This document shows, in pieces, positions 9,101-16,581 of a stretch of DNA of 24,917 nucleotides. The translations under genes and the position numbers were made by a program. This stretch comes from Fidelibacterota bacterium UBA2125 (GTDB taxonomy: Bacteria; Fidelibacterota; Marinisomatia; Marinisomatales; S15-B10), in assembly GCA_002329125.1 (NCBI GenBank), contig DCXX01000031.1, forward strand, positions 756-25,672, read 5' to 3'. Within the stretch, counting starts at the first letter, position 1; each line of letters starts with the position of its first letter. The notes under the pieces were generated by a model. That model made no database searches and was not told the origin of the DNA. It was given only the letters and a program-made list of their open reading frames with translations.

Positions 9101-9228
9101 AAAACCTTCGGCGTCTTGTGGTGAATAGTCTGGCCTGGATCGACCGGTTTTACCTGTCCTTTTGCTGTAGCAAAAAAACAAAAGAATATGAGAGAATAGG
9201 CAGTTGAGGAAAGTCTCGTTTTCATCAT
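6136..9228 (-). CDS. Secreted tandem amidohydrolase (inactive-looking module + intact module)
   Basis: A 1030-residue exported protein (signal peptide up to about residue 24, ATAKGQ) holding two amidohydrolase modules. Module 1 (about 40-445) has the composite domain (VFVLKGATIVPEPGKVIESG; LGTLKKGKIANLVVIDGD) but its metal strand reads YSGFIESYLER, with Tyr101 and Glu103 where HxH is expected. A beta-rich linker follows (about 454-552). Module 2 (about 588-970) is intact-looking: TPGIIDCHSHTAG (His654, His656), VHSHSY (His810/His812), FQHVLEG (His838) and SYNSDSSE (Asp892). The family includes imidazolonepropionase-like and dipeptidase-like enzymes; the substrate is unknown, with N-acyl or peptide amide bonds most likely. 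The ribosome site TGAGGTG (9234-9240) serves adjacent ATGs at 9228 and 9225. An APC permease gene lies 61 bases upstream on the same strand. Confidence 0.9.
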   Translation of the reverse strand: MMKTRLSSTAYSLIFFCFFATAKGQVKPVDPGQTIHHKTPKVFVLKGATIVPEPGKVIESGEIVIRDGLIESIGKSAKIPADAFEVNLSGKTIYSGFIESYLERSDKKPPVMGRRSQQNQEEKTTTTATSHWNPKVKPDFSVLEQYELPEKEGKTLRSLGFTSAHLVPGSGIFRGQSALIHLGNWSPGSVIKENGPVQAIGFEYGTWSDPTYPNSLLGAVALTRQTFYDAKWYKEAWETYGRFPETNDQPEEDRGLAALSAHLENKGAILFMTDEELGSLRAGKIGKEFDLNVWLKGNGYEYRRLNDIKALDSFVILPINFPKAPDVSTWETALQITSEELRHWDMAPDNANKLAKAKIPFVLTTSELEDKKTFRNNLLKMIERGFSKDEALASVTTIPAKRLGLSEVLGTLKKGKIANLVVIDGDYFDKNSRVESVWIEGIKYPVITEPKADARGTWTMQWRYDGEVRIDSLKITGERTKPQGKLTNHKLTVPLKSVTLSSNNMFNFAMQGDTLGMDGIIQFSGSIKEDYAEGQGRTPTGGTLSWFARLVAPYEKEKEEKTETQEKASKLAVRYPEGAFGFEKMPSQPELILVKNATIWTMGSQGIMENSDLLIKDSKIWKVGKNLSISPKAKNSVIIDAQGKHVTPGIIDCHSHTAGFSINEGAQSVTAEVRIQDVINSDDINIYRQLAGGLTTANVLHGSANPIGGQNAVIKLRWGSAPDQLLFKGAPQGIKFALGENVKRERSWGRYPETRMGVEQVIRDAFTAAAEYKTKQASRGGGKGGKLIPVRRDLELDALVEILDDKRLVHSHSYRQDEILMLARVSQDFNFRIGTFQHVLEGYKVAEAIAEVGAGASTFSDWWAYKYEVIDAIPYNGPLMEKVGVVVSYNSDSSELARRLNTEAAKAAKYGPMSKEDAFRFVTINPAIQLGIDNRIGSLETGKDADFVIWNGDPMSMYSACEQTWIEGKKYFDLTRDREMRAKRKEERNALIQKVLSSGENKMEKSSGKGRRMRRPGEAESYSCVEGELK

Positions 9229-9289
9229 TGTTTCACCTCACATTATGATTTCATTTTCTTAAAAGTAAAGTTAAGGAATGATAGATAGA

Positions 9290-10669
9290 CTAGCTGTCAT
9301 TATTTGACCTGTTCCAATAGAAATAAATCGGTAGCCCAAGTAGCGTGAGGCCGATACCGGCCAGGGCTTCCAGAGGTGCGTCCAGTAATGCAGCGAGAAC
9401 GAAGAATATGGAAAAAATGATAAACAGTGCAGGAATCCATGGGTATCCCCATGTTTTGTATGGCTTCGGAAGTTCGGGGCGGTTCTTTCGAAGAGCAAAG
9501 ACAGCGGCTGCTCCAGCGATCCAAAGGATAAGGTTAACTACAACGACAAATGTAATGAGCTGTTCGAATGTGCCTGAAAGAGTAAGGATAGACGCCCAGA
9601 CAGCCTGATAAATAATCGCCTTTGCGGGCGTATGATAACGGGGATGGATCTTAGCCGCGTGCTTGAAAAAAAGACCATCCTTCGCCATGGCATAATAGAC
9701 TCGCGGACCTGTGAGTACTGCTCCGTTCAGTGCTCCCATGACAGATATAATAATCGCGACAACCATAAAGCGCCCTCCTAGTGAACCAAAGAGGGACTTA
9801 GCAGCGGTCTCGCCAATGGTCACGATACCGGCCATCTCATCCATCGGTAGCGCTCGTAAATAGACGATGTTCAACAGAAGGTAGAGTACTGTGGCCATTC
9901 CTGTTCCGATCAAAAGTGCCCGGGGCAAGTTTCTCTGAGGATTTCGGATTTCGCCCCCTACAGCTGTGACATATTCCCATCCGCCAAATGTCCAGAAAAC
10001 AGCCACCAGTCCGCCTCCGAATGCAGTGATCATAGAGCTGAAACCGTCAAACTGAAATGACAATCTGAAATCAGGTGTCTCCGTACCCACAGCCAGGCCA
10101 GCAATAACGAAAATGATAATTGAGGCGATCTTTATAACAGTGATGACATTCTGGACGGTTTTCCCGACACCGAGCCCTAGATAATTCACAGCTGAAAATA
10201 GAAAAATCATCACAACGGCAATCACCTGACCGGCGGAGACTGTAATGGGTGATGTGATAATAATATTGTTCGGAGAAATGGAAGGGAAAAAGGTTGAGGC
10301 GTAAGTAGAAAAGGCAACTGCGACTGCCGCCACAGCCCCAGTAAGGTAGACAGAGAAAGAGACCCATCCGAAGAGGAATGCCGGTAGCCTCCCGAATGCC
10401 TCGCGTAGGTAAATGTATTGACCTCCCGCTTTTGGAATGGCAGCGCCAAGTTCGGCATAAGTGAGCCCACCCGCCAGTGCATGAAGCCCCCCCACTATCC
10501 ACGCTAGGAGAAGCAAAGAGGGTGAAGGAAGAGACTCAGCCATGAGGCCGCTGGTCATGAAGATTCCTGAACCGACAACGACACCAATGACTATCATGGA
10601 AGAGTCAAAAACGCCCAATCCCCTGATTAAACCTTCGTGTTTATTCTCTATTTGGGTTGATGCGATCAA
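9290..10669 (-). CDS. APC-superfamily amino acid permease
   Basis: A 459-residue cytoplasmic-membrane transporter of the amino acid-polyamine-organocation superfamily, probably an amino-acid/proton symporter or an LAT-like exchanger. The first helix carries the family signature VVVGSGIF, and the second/third region has YAELGAAIPKAGGQYIYLR, the conserved APC loop. About twelve hydrophobic segments can be counted, and FGGWEYVTAVGGEIRNPQRN is the usual sixth-helix/loop region. No ATG fits: the frame is closed by a stop at 10700-10702, and TTG at 10669 gives MIASTQIENKHEGLIRGLG, a normal APC N-terminus. No clear ribosome site precedes it. Two secreted amidohydrolases follow on the same strand, so imported amino acids may be their products. 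The substrate cannot be told from sequence. Confidence 0.9.
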   Translation of the reverse strand: MIASTQIENKHEGLIRGLGVFDSSMIVIGVVVGSGIFMTSGLMAESLPSPSLLLLAWIVGGLHALAGGLTYAELGAAIPKAGGQYIYLREAFGRLPAFLFGWVSFSVYLTGAVAAVAVAFSTYASTFFPSISPNNIIITSPITVSAGQVIAVVMIFLFSAVNYLGLGVGKTVQNVITVIKIASIIIFVIAGLAVGTETPDFRLSFQFDGFSSMITAFGGGLVAVFWTFGGWEYVTAVGGEIRNPQRNLPRALLIGTGMATVLYLLLNIVYLRALPMDEMAGIVTIGETAAKSLFGSLGGRFMVVAIIISVMGALNGAVLTGPRVYYAMAKDGLFFKHAAKIHPRYHTPAKAIIYQAVWASILTLSGTFEQLITFVVVVNLILWIAGAAAVFALRKNRPELPKPYKTWGYPWIPALFIIFSIFFVLAALLDAPLEALAGIGLTLLGLPIYFYWNRSNNDS

Positions 10670-10682
10670 TAGATTTTGTCTT

Positions 10683-10707
10683 GAGGAATTAAGAGGAATT
10701 CATCCTC
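10683..10707. repeat. Direct repeat plus small dyad in the permease/oxygenase divergent region
   Basis: GAGGAATT occurs twice exactly one helical turn apart (10683-10690 and 10693-10700). The second copy begins an inverted repeat GAGGA-attca-TCCTC (10693-10707). It lies in the 131-base gap between the divergent APC permease and oxygenase genes, overlapping the 5' leader of the permease. It could be a regulator site or chance; no family of regulators is suggested. Confidence 0.2.
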
Positions 10708-10800
10708 CAGCCGTGAAATTTAGTTGTACCGGATGAATTATCTTTTTAGAAAAGGAACTCTTAATTAAGTTGAAAAGACAAAATTTTATAAGGATTAACT

Positions 10801-11610
10801 ATGGCCAACTTCGAAGAAAAAGATCTTATTAATAATAGAAGATATCCTCTTCATTCTCCTGCTTCGTCATCGTATCTGAATCTTGTTTCACAATGTCAGC
10901 AGGATCTTGTTAAGAATGGAGCCTGTATGCTTCCTGGTTTCCTAACGACGGAAGCGACTGCTCAAATAGTCGCAGAGATAGATCGAATAGCTCCAAAGGC
11001 TTACCCCTGTAATGAAATTCACAATGTGTTTCTTGAGGAAGATGACATTTCTTTTCCTGAAGACCATCCCCGGCGTCTTAAAGAAAAAACCTCTCTGGAC
11101 TCTTTAGCTTATGATCATATAGAAAAGGGTGATGCTCTACGAACTCTCTATGAATGGGATCAACTTCTTCACTTTGTTGCGGCTGTTCTAGGAGAAGAAA
11201 AAATGTACCGGATGGCTGATCCAATGGCAGCACTTACTGTCAATGTGATGAAAAAAGGTCAGAATCATGGCTGGCATTTTGATGAGTCACTTGTGACTAT
11301 TACAGTCATGCTTGAAAAACCTCTGGAAGGAGGAGAATTCCAGTACGTTACTGATCTTCGTGGAGAAAGTTGGAACGACTATGAGTCACTTAATGATGTA
11401 TTATCGGGGAATGAAGATAAGGTTCAAACTTTGCCAGTTGAACCAGGGACCTTACTTCTCTTTGCCGGTTATTATCAATTGCACCGTGTCTCACCAGTGG
11501 TGGGAGACACTACCAGGTATGTAGCAACCCTCTGTTTCAAAGATGAACCTGGTGTTTGCAACAGTCCTAAAGTCCAGAAGCTTTTCTATGGCAGGACTGC
11601 TGCTGTATGA
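10801..11610 (+). CDS. 2-oxoglutarate/Fe(II)-dependent oxygenase (HxD...H type)
   Basis: A 269-residue cytoplasmic oxygenase that would use Fe(II), O2 and 2-oxoglutarate to hydroxylate or otherwise oxidise a small molecule. The iron facial triad is visible: H159-F-D161 in GWHFDES and distal H228 in GYYQLHRVSP, with R239 (TTRY) placed to bind 2-oxoglutarate. The segment LEKPLEGGEFQYV is the strand after the HxD motif. The N-terminus (YPLHSPASSSYLNLVSQC, then GACMLPGFLT) recalls the family that includes the amino-acid halogenase BesD and its hydroxylase relatives, but that link is from memory and tentative. The HxD carboxylate argues for a hydroxylase, since BesD-type halogenases have Gly there. 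AAGGA lies six bases before the ATG. The stop overlaps the next oxygenase gene's start. Confidence 0.85.
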   Translation: MANFEEKDLINNRRYPLHSPASSSYLNLVSQCQQDLVKNGACMLPGFLTTEATAQIVAEIDRIAPKAYPCNEIHNVFLEEDDISFPEDHPRRLKEKTSLDSLAYDHIEKGDALRTLYEWDQLLHFVAAVLGEEKMYRMADPMAALTVNVMKKGQNHGWHFDESLVTITVMLEKPLEGGEFQYVTDLRGESWNDYESLNDVLSGNEDKVQTLPVEPGTLLLFAGYYQLHRVSPVVGDTTRYVATLCFKDEPGVCNSPKVQKLFYGRTAAV

Positions 11611-12413
11611 GTTTCAAAGTAACAGATAAGGATATTCGAAACTACAGTAGAGACGGCGCTGTGGTGCTCCGTGGACTTTTTTCTGCCGAGGAGGTCGAGT
11701 GCTTGGTGAAAGGAATTGAAGCTAATATCTCTGCCCCAAGCTGGCGATCTAAAGTGGCCAGCAGTTCTGATGACCCCGGTTGGTTTATGGAAGACTTTTG
11801 TACCTGGCAAGATAATCCGGATTACCGACGTATCATTGAGAAGAGTTCACTTGCATCTGTTGCGGCACAACTAATCCAGTCCCAGGAAGTCAGATTGTTT
11901 CACGATCACATGCTGGTGAAGGAACCGGGTACGGAACAGCGAACCCCGTGGCATCAGGATCAGCCATACTACAACATCGACGGCAAACAAAATGTAAGTT
12001 TCTGGATTCCTGTGGATCCCGTTCCAAGAGAATGGACTCTTGAATTTGTAGCTGGATCTCACCTTGGTGGATGGTTCATGCCAAGGACATTTTTAGATCA
12101 ACGAGCGAAATGGTTTCCTGAAGGTTCCATGGAGGAGGTTCCGGACATTGAAGCGGACAGGAATAAATACAATATTCTAGGCTGGGCGCTTGAGCCCGGC
12201 GATGCTGTCGCTTTCCATATGCTTTCGCTTCACGCTGCAGCTGGTATTCAGGGTGATCAGCGCCGAAGAGTTTTTGCGGTCCGGTTAATCGGAGATGATG
12301 TTATACACGCTCCTCGATCGTGGGAAACGTCTCCGGATTTTCCAGGTTTAGTAGATGAGTTGCCAGCGGGTGCTCCCATGAACCACCCATTTTTTCCGCT
12401 GCTTACTGATTGA
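11607..12413 (+). CDS. Phytanoyl-CoA dioxygenase (PhyH) family oxygenase
   Basis: A 268-residue Fe(II)/2-oxoglutarate dioxygenase of the PhyH family. The N-terminal YSRDGAVVLRGLFSAEEVE is the usual PhyH opening. The metal triad is H116-x-D118 (TPWHQDQPYY) and a distal His in FHMLSLHAAAG (H209 the better candidate, H204 the alternative), followed by the Arg-rich strand RRRVFAVRLIGDD for 2-oxoglutarate binding. VAGSHLGG and LEPGDAVAFH are further conserved PhyH strands. Bacterial members hydroxylate many small metabolites, so phytanoyl-CoA should not be assumed. It starts with ATGA overlapping the stop of the preceding, unrelated-subfamily oxygenase, so the two are translated together and may act in sequence on one substrate. 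The convergent 5-oxoprolinase gene ends 35 bases downstream; that gap is T-rich but shows no convincing hairpin. Confidence 0.9.
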   Translation: MSFKVTDKDIRNYSRDGAVVLRGLFSAEEVECLVKGIEANISAPSWRSKVASSSDDPGWFMEDFCTWQDNPDYRRIIEKSSLASVAAQLIQSQEVRLFHDHMLVKEPGTEQRTPWHQDQPYYNIDGKQNVSFWIPVDPVPREWTLEFVAGSHLGGWFMPRTFLDQRAKWFPEGSMEEVPDIEADRNKYNILGWALEPGDAVAFHMLSLHAAAGIQGDQRRRVFAVRLIGDDVIHAPRSWETSPDFPGLVDELPAGAPMNHPFFPLLTD

Positions 12414-12448
12414 TTCATTCAGTTTTTTCTGACCTTTAGATTATTAGC

Positions 12449-15400
12449 CTATTTTGTCTTTTTTTGGGGAGACCCATAGCCGCCACCGCCAGGTGTTTCT
12501 ATTATAATGCTTTCGCCTGATTTCACCACCCGTTCTACCTTACCAGCCAGAGGTTCCAACTTACCGGACGTCTTTTTTAACTGATTTTTTCCACATTTAC
12601 CCGGTAATCCGCCAGCCATCCCATAGGGTGGGTAGTTGCGCCTCTCGGAAAGGATTGAGACTTTTCTCTGTTCCAGAAACTTCACTTTTCGAACGGTTCC
12701 ATTTCCACCTTTGTATTGGCCGTCACCTCCTGAGTTTTTCCGTAACCCGAAATGCTCTAGACGGATCTCGGGGAAGCGGTGTTCCAATACTTCAGGATCG
12801 GTGGCTCTTGTGTTGGTCATATGTATCTGAACACCTGAAGCGCCATTGTGGCCTTTGCATGCTCCTGAACCACCAGCTATAGTTTCGTAATATTGTTTTC
12901 CAGAACCATCCTCCTTACCGAAAACAAAATTGTTCATGGTTCCCTGAGATGCGCCGGCAAGTTCCAGGGCGCCCATGAGTACATCAGTTATACGTTGAGA
13001 CGTTTCCGTATTACCACCCACCACAGCTGCGGTATCTGCAGGTTTGAGTAGACATCCTTCAGGAACAATGATCTCAATCGGTTCAAGACAACCTGAATTG
13101 AGAGGAATATCCTTATCGATCATGAGCCGGAAAACGTACAGGACCGCCGCTTTTGTGACTGCCATGGGCGCGTTCTGATTGCCTTCCATCTGAAGACTGG
13201 TTCCTGAAAAATCGACTTTGGCCCTGCAAGTATGCGGCGGATTGCCACCTTTTTCAATTGAAATTCGTACGGCAATGGAATCTCCGCCATCGAGCTGATC
13301 CTTGAATTCGAGATCCACTTTTTCCTTTTCACCCAAATACGCCCATAATGCAGCCCTCATTGACTCAGTAGCATTTTCTCGGATGTGTCCCATATAGGCG
13401 TGAACTGTTTCAAGTCCATATTTTTTGATAAGTCTGTCAGTTTCGATGATTCCCTTGTTCACGGCTGCGATCTGTGCTTTAATATCGGCAATGCGTTCAT
13501 CAAGGTTCCGTGCTGGATAGTCATTATCTGACAGCAGATTTTTCAGCTCATCCAGTCGGAGATCATCATTTTCTATAAGACGAAAATTATCGATCACAAC
13601 ACCTTCCTCATAAATTGACGTTGCAAACGGCGGTAGGGAGCCGGGAGTTATGCCGCCGATATCAGCATGGTGTCCTCGGCTAGCAGTGTAGAAAATGGGA
13701 TCCTTCCCCTCGGCGAAAACAGGCGCAATGACCGTCAAATCTGGGAGATGGGAACCGCCACGATGAGGGTTGTTCATCAGAAATGCATCCCCTGGACTCA
13801 TAGATTCTTTGTTTGCCGCAATGATTTCTTTCACCGATTCACTCATGGCGCCCAAATGGACAGGCATGTGAGGAGCATTGGCAACCAGATTGCCCTCAGG
13901 ATCAAAGATGGCACAAGAAAAATCGAGACGCTCCTTGATATTAACCGAATGAGCTGTATTGATCAGAGTGTGACCCATCTGCTCGGCAATACTCATGAAA
14001 AGGTGATTGAATACTTCCAGCATGATGGGATCTCTTTGTGGTCCTATAGATACTTCTGCCATGGTATCCTGATTCAGAACAATGTGACCGTATCTGTTAA
14101 GTTCTGCTGAAAATCCTGGTTCAACTACGGTGGTGGAAAAAGCCTCTGTAATGATTGCAGGTCCCTCAATAAATGAACCTGACTGGAAATCATCTACATG
14201 GTAAATCGGTGTTTCATATTCACCATCTTCAAAAGTGACTTTTGTGGTGTCCCTTAGTTCAGGTTTACTTCTGGCATAGGATTGAGAGTGACTTTCTTCG
14301 AAGTGATATCCCCGACCGTTCACCTCAACCCTCAGATTGACAAGTTCCAATTCAGCGGTGGGGTCAAAGCCGAACAGTTGTTTATGGAGTTTGGAGAACA
14401 TTTCCACTGTTTCTTCAAATGTGCCCAGTGGAATTGTGAGATAGTTATCTGTTCCAAGTGGCCTGAGATCGAGAAATTTTGTAGCCTCAATATTGGCTTC
14501 AGATATGCCGCATTGGGAGATTTCCTTTATCAAAGGTGAAGCCATCTCATTAAGCTGAGTCTCGAATTGTTGGAGTACATTTTTGTTGTAGGTTTTTACT
14601 ATGGAGCGAATGGCGTAGCGAAATTGATTGGCCATGGCAATGCCGTAGGCGGAAAGAAGCCCTGCCATGGGGTGGATAACCATCTTTTTTATGCCTAGGA
14701 TTCGAGCAATACCACAAGCGTGTTGTGCGGCGGCACCGCCAAAGCAAATAAGGGCATGGGTCCGTACGTCAAATCCTCGGGCCACCGAAATTTCCTTAAT
14801 TGCCGAAGCCATGGTCTCATTGGCAATTCGGATAAAACCCCGGGCCACATCTTCTGGTGAAAGGTTTCTATCGAGTGAGACGTTAATTTGTTCGGTAATT
14901 TTTTTGAATTTTTTTCGTGTTTCTACTTCATTTAGTGGTTGATCGTAAGTTTTACCGAAAGCTTTGGGGAAAAATTCCGGCACCAGTCGGCCAAGAAGGA
15001 GATTGGCATCTGTGAGTGCAAGCTGGCCGCTTTTACCGTAACAAACCGGCCCTGGGTCAGCTCCTGCTGATTCAGGACCAACGCGCATCTTTTGACCATC
15101 GAACCAAAGAATGGAGCCGCCTCCAGCAGCCACAGTATTGATTCTCAGGCTAGGTGTCTGAAAGTGAATACCTGCTGTCTCTACTTCTACCACTTTTTCG
15201 AATTCACCACCATAGCGAGAAACATCAGTGGAGGTACCTCCCATATCAAAGCCGATAGTTTCATCGATTCCATTTAACTTCGCTATAGCCGCAGCACCGA
15301 TAACACCTCCGGCAGGGCCTGACATGATGGCGTCCTTTCCTCTGAAGTTGTGAGCATCGGTCATTCCGCCTGAACTTTGCATAAACTCAAGAGGAATGTT

Positions 15401-16102
15401 GCCCGTCTTCTTTTCCACTGATTGTATGTATTCAAAAAGGACAGGGCTGAGGTAAGCATCCACAGCTGTCGTCTGTCCCCGTCCAACAATTTTGATTAAC
15501 GGCATGATTTTATGCGAAACTGAGATCTGGTCAAAACCCATTTCAAGGGCGATTTCGGCTACACGTGATTCATGAACCCCATTTTTCCAGGAATGCATAA
15601 GTACGATTGCAAGAGATGAAACTCCGCTATTCATGATATCTTCTAGATCTTCTCTCAGAGCAGATTCATCCAGAGGCCTCACGACACTCCCTTCGTGATC
15701 CAAACGTTCATCTACTTCTCTGACATTTCTGTAAAGTTGTTCCGGCTTTTTTACCGCTAGGGCAAAGAGGTCAGATCTGGCTTGATTGCCGATTTCGAGA
15801 AGGCCCTTAAAGCCTTTTGTGATGAACAGTACTATTGGTGCACCTTTTCGTTCAAGTAGAGCGTTAGTGGCCACGGTAGTGCCCATCCGTATCCGACTCA
15901 CCTTATCTTCGGGGATAGGACTTTCAACAGGAATATTCATCATTCGCCGGATTCCTTCTATGGCGGGATCGACATACTCCTGTGAGAGCGAAAGGAGCTT
16001 AAGACTGTGGATTTTTCCCTCAGGATCTACACCAATGATGTCCGTAAATGTGCCGCCTCGATCCACGGCAAAAAACCACATCTTTTTTTGAGATTGACCC
16101 AT
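12449..16102 (-). CDS. 5-oxoprolinase, ATP-dependent (fused HyuA-HyuB type)
   Basis: A 1217-residue protein combining the hydantoinase/oxoprolinase A and B halves in one chain, as in eukaryotic and many bacterial 5-oxoprolinases. It opens 5-oxo-L-proline to L-glutamate at the cost of ATP in the cytoplasm. The phosphate-binding start is VDRGGTFTD (residues 13-21); GFDMGGTSTDVSRYGG and FGGAAAQHACGIA are further ASKHA-type ATPase motifs. The B half starts near residue 680 (IMLEVFNHLFMSIAEQMG) and has LVANAPHMPVHLGAMSESV and MNNPHRGGSHLPDL. The VDRGGTFTD variant points to oxoprolinase over N-methylhydantoinase. The ATG at 16102 has no clear ribosome site; a second Met at residue 8 is an alternative. 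It would recycle pyroglutamate from peptide or glutathione turnover, which suits the neighbouring amino-acid genes. Confidence 0.92.
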   Translation of the reverse strand: MGQSQKKMWFFAVDRGGTFTDIIGVDPEGKIHSLKLLSLSQEYVDPAIEGIRRMMNIPVESPIPEDKVSRIRMGTTVATNALLERKGAPIVLFITKGFKGLLEIGNQARSDLFALAVKKPEQLYRNVREVDERLDHEGSVVRPLDESALREDLEDIMNSGVSSLAIVLMHSWKNGVHESRVAEIALEMGFDQISVSHKIMPLIKIVGRGQTTAVDAYLSPVLFEYIQSVEKKTGNIPLEFMQSSGGMTDAHNFRGKDAIMSGPAGGVIGAAAIAKLNGIDETIGFDMGGTSTDVSRYGGEFEKVVEVETAGIHFQTPSLRINTVAAGGGSILWFDGQKMRVGPESAGADPGPVCYGKSGQLALTDANLLLGRLVPEFFPKAFGKTYDQPLNEVETRKKFKKITEQINVSLDRNLSPEDVARGFIRIANETMASAIKEISVARGFDVRTHALICFGGAAAQHACGIARILGIKKMVIHPMAGLLSAYGIAMANQFRYAIRSIVKTYNKNVLQQFETQLNEMASPLIKEISQCGISEANIEATKFLDLRPLGTDNYLTIPLGTFEETVEMFSKLHKQLFGFDPTAELELVNLRVEVNGRGYHFEESHSQSYARSKPELRDTTKVTFEDGEYETPIYHVDDFQSGSFIEGPAIITEAFSTTVVEPGFSAELNRYGHIVLNQDTMAEVSIGPQRDPIMLEVFNHLFMSIAEQMGHTLINTAHSVNIKERLDFSCAIFDPEGNLVANAPHMPVHLGAMSESVKEIIAANKESMSPGDAFLMNNPHRGGSHLPDLTVIAPVFAEGKDPIFYTASRGHHADIGGITPGSLPPFATSIYEEGVVIDNFRLIENDDLRLDELKNLLSDNDYPARNLDERIADIKAQIAAVNKGIIETDRLIKKYGLETVHAYMGHIRENATESMRAALWAYLGEKEKVDLEFKDQLDGGDSIAVRISIEKGGNPPHTCRAKVDFSGTSLQMEGNQNAPMAVTKAAVLYVFRLMIDKDIPLNSGCLEPIEIIVPEGCLLKPADTAAVVGGNTETSQRITDVLMGALELAGASQGTMNNFVFGKEDGSGKQYYETIAGGSGACKGHNGASGVQIHMTNTRATDPEVLEHRFPEIRLEHFGLRKNSGGDGQYKGGNGTVRKVKFLEQRKVSILSERRNYPPYGMAGGLPGKCGKNQLKKTSGKLEPLAGKVERVVKSGESIIIETPGGGGYGSPQKKTK

Positions 16103-16175
16103 GATGGGCCAAAATCTACTTTATCACTAACGAGTAAACAGGAAGGAAATTCGAAATATATAAATTGGTTATTCG

Positions 16176-16189
16176 TGAATGATTATTCA
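16176..16189. promoter_or_regulatory. Small dyad in the oxoprolinase/Dabb divergent gap
   Basis: TGAAT-gatt-ATTCA is a perfect 5-bp inverted repeat within the 179-base AT-rich gap (16103-16281) that must hold the promoters of the two divergent units. It could bind a regulator, but short AT-rich dyads are frequent by chance. I see no clear sigma-70 promoter pair or RNA gene in the gap. Confidence 0.2.
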
Positions 16190-16281
16190 AACAGCAATAA
16201 AATGAAAAAGTTGTCAATTGAGTTTCACTCGGTGATGGCCTAACTTCATTCGGAAAACACCAATAAATGACAGGAGAGATA

Positions 16282-16581
16282 ATGATCAAGCATATTGTTA
16301 TGTGGCAGTTAAAGAAGATCGATGGTAAAACAAAGGAAAGCACTGCTTCTGAGATTGAAGCTGAAGTCAGTAAGCTTCCCAATCTTATCAAAGAAATCAA
16401 AGCATTTGAAGTAGGCATCAATGTAAATCCGTCAGAACGTGCTTCTGATTTGGCTCTTGTATCTGAGTTTAAATCCATTGATGCACTGAAAAAATATCAG
16501 GACCATCCTGAACACTTGAAAGTTGTGGCTTTACTCCAATCATTGACTAAAGAAGTTCGTGTGATAGACTATGAGGTGTGA
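16282..16581 (+). CDS. Dabb-family (stress-responsive A/B barrel) protein
   Basis: A 99-residue protein with the Dabb ferredoxin-like fold: IKHIVMWQLK is the conserved first strand, LPNLIKEIKAFEVGINVN the middle helix/strand, and LALVSEFKSIDALKKYQDHPEHLKV the classic second half. Such proteins are small dimeric barrels, some binding hydrophobic compounds and a few catalysing cyclisations in polyketide or olivetolic-acid pathways, but most are uncharacterised. An upstream in-frame ATG at 16267 exists, yet AGGAG at 16272-16276 is placed for the ATG at 16282, and MIKHIV is the normal family start. Its stop codon shares one base with the start of the M20 gene (TGATG), so the two are translationally coupled. 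The functional link between them is unknown. Confidence 0.88.
   Translation: MIKHIVMWQLKKIDGKTKESTASEIEAEVSKLPNLIKEIKAFEVGINVNPSERASDLALVSEFKSIDALKKYQDHPEHLKVVALLQSLTKEVRVIDYEV

Noticed and set aside
10071..10502. Minus-strand 143-residue frame
   Set aside because: It overlaps the APC permease in another frame of the same strand, and its Cys/Ser/Arg-rich composition suggests a shadow.
12414..12448. Terminator between the PhyH oxygenase and 5-oxoprolinase genes
   Set aside because: Only a 4-bp TCAG/CTGA stem with a T loop is present; too weak to call.
13667..14110. Plus-strand frame of 147 residues
   Set aside because: It lies wholly antisense to the conserved B half of 5-oxoprolinase; the composition is typical of a shadow frame.
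16116..16478. Minus-strand 120-residue hydrophobic frame
   Set aside because: It is antisense to the Dabb gene and its promoter gap; no family signature and no plausible ribosome site.
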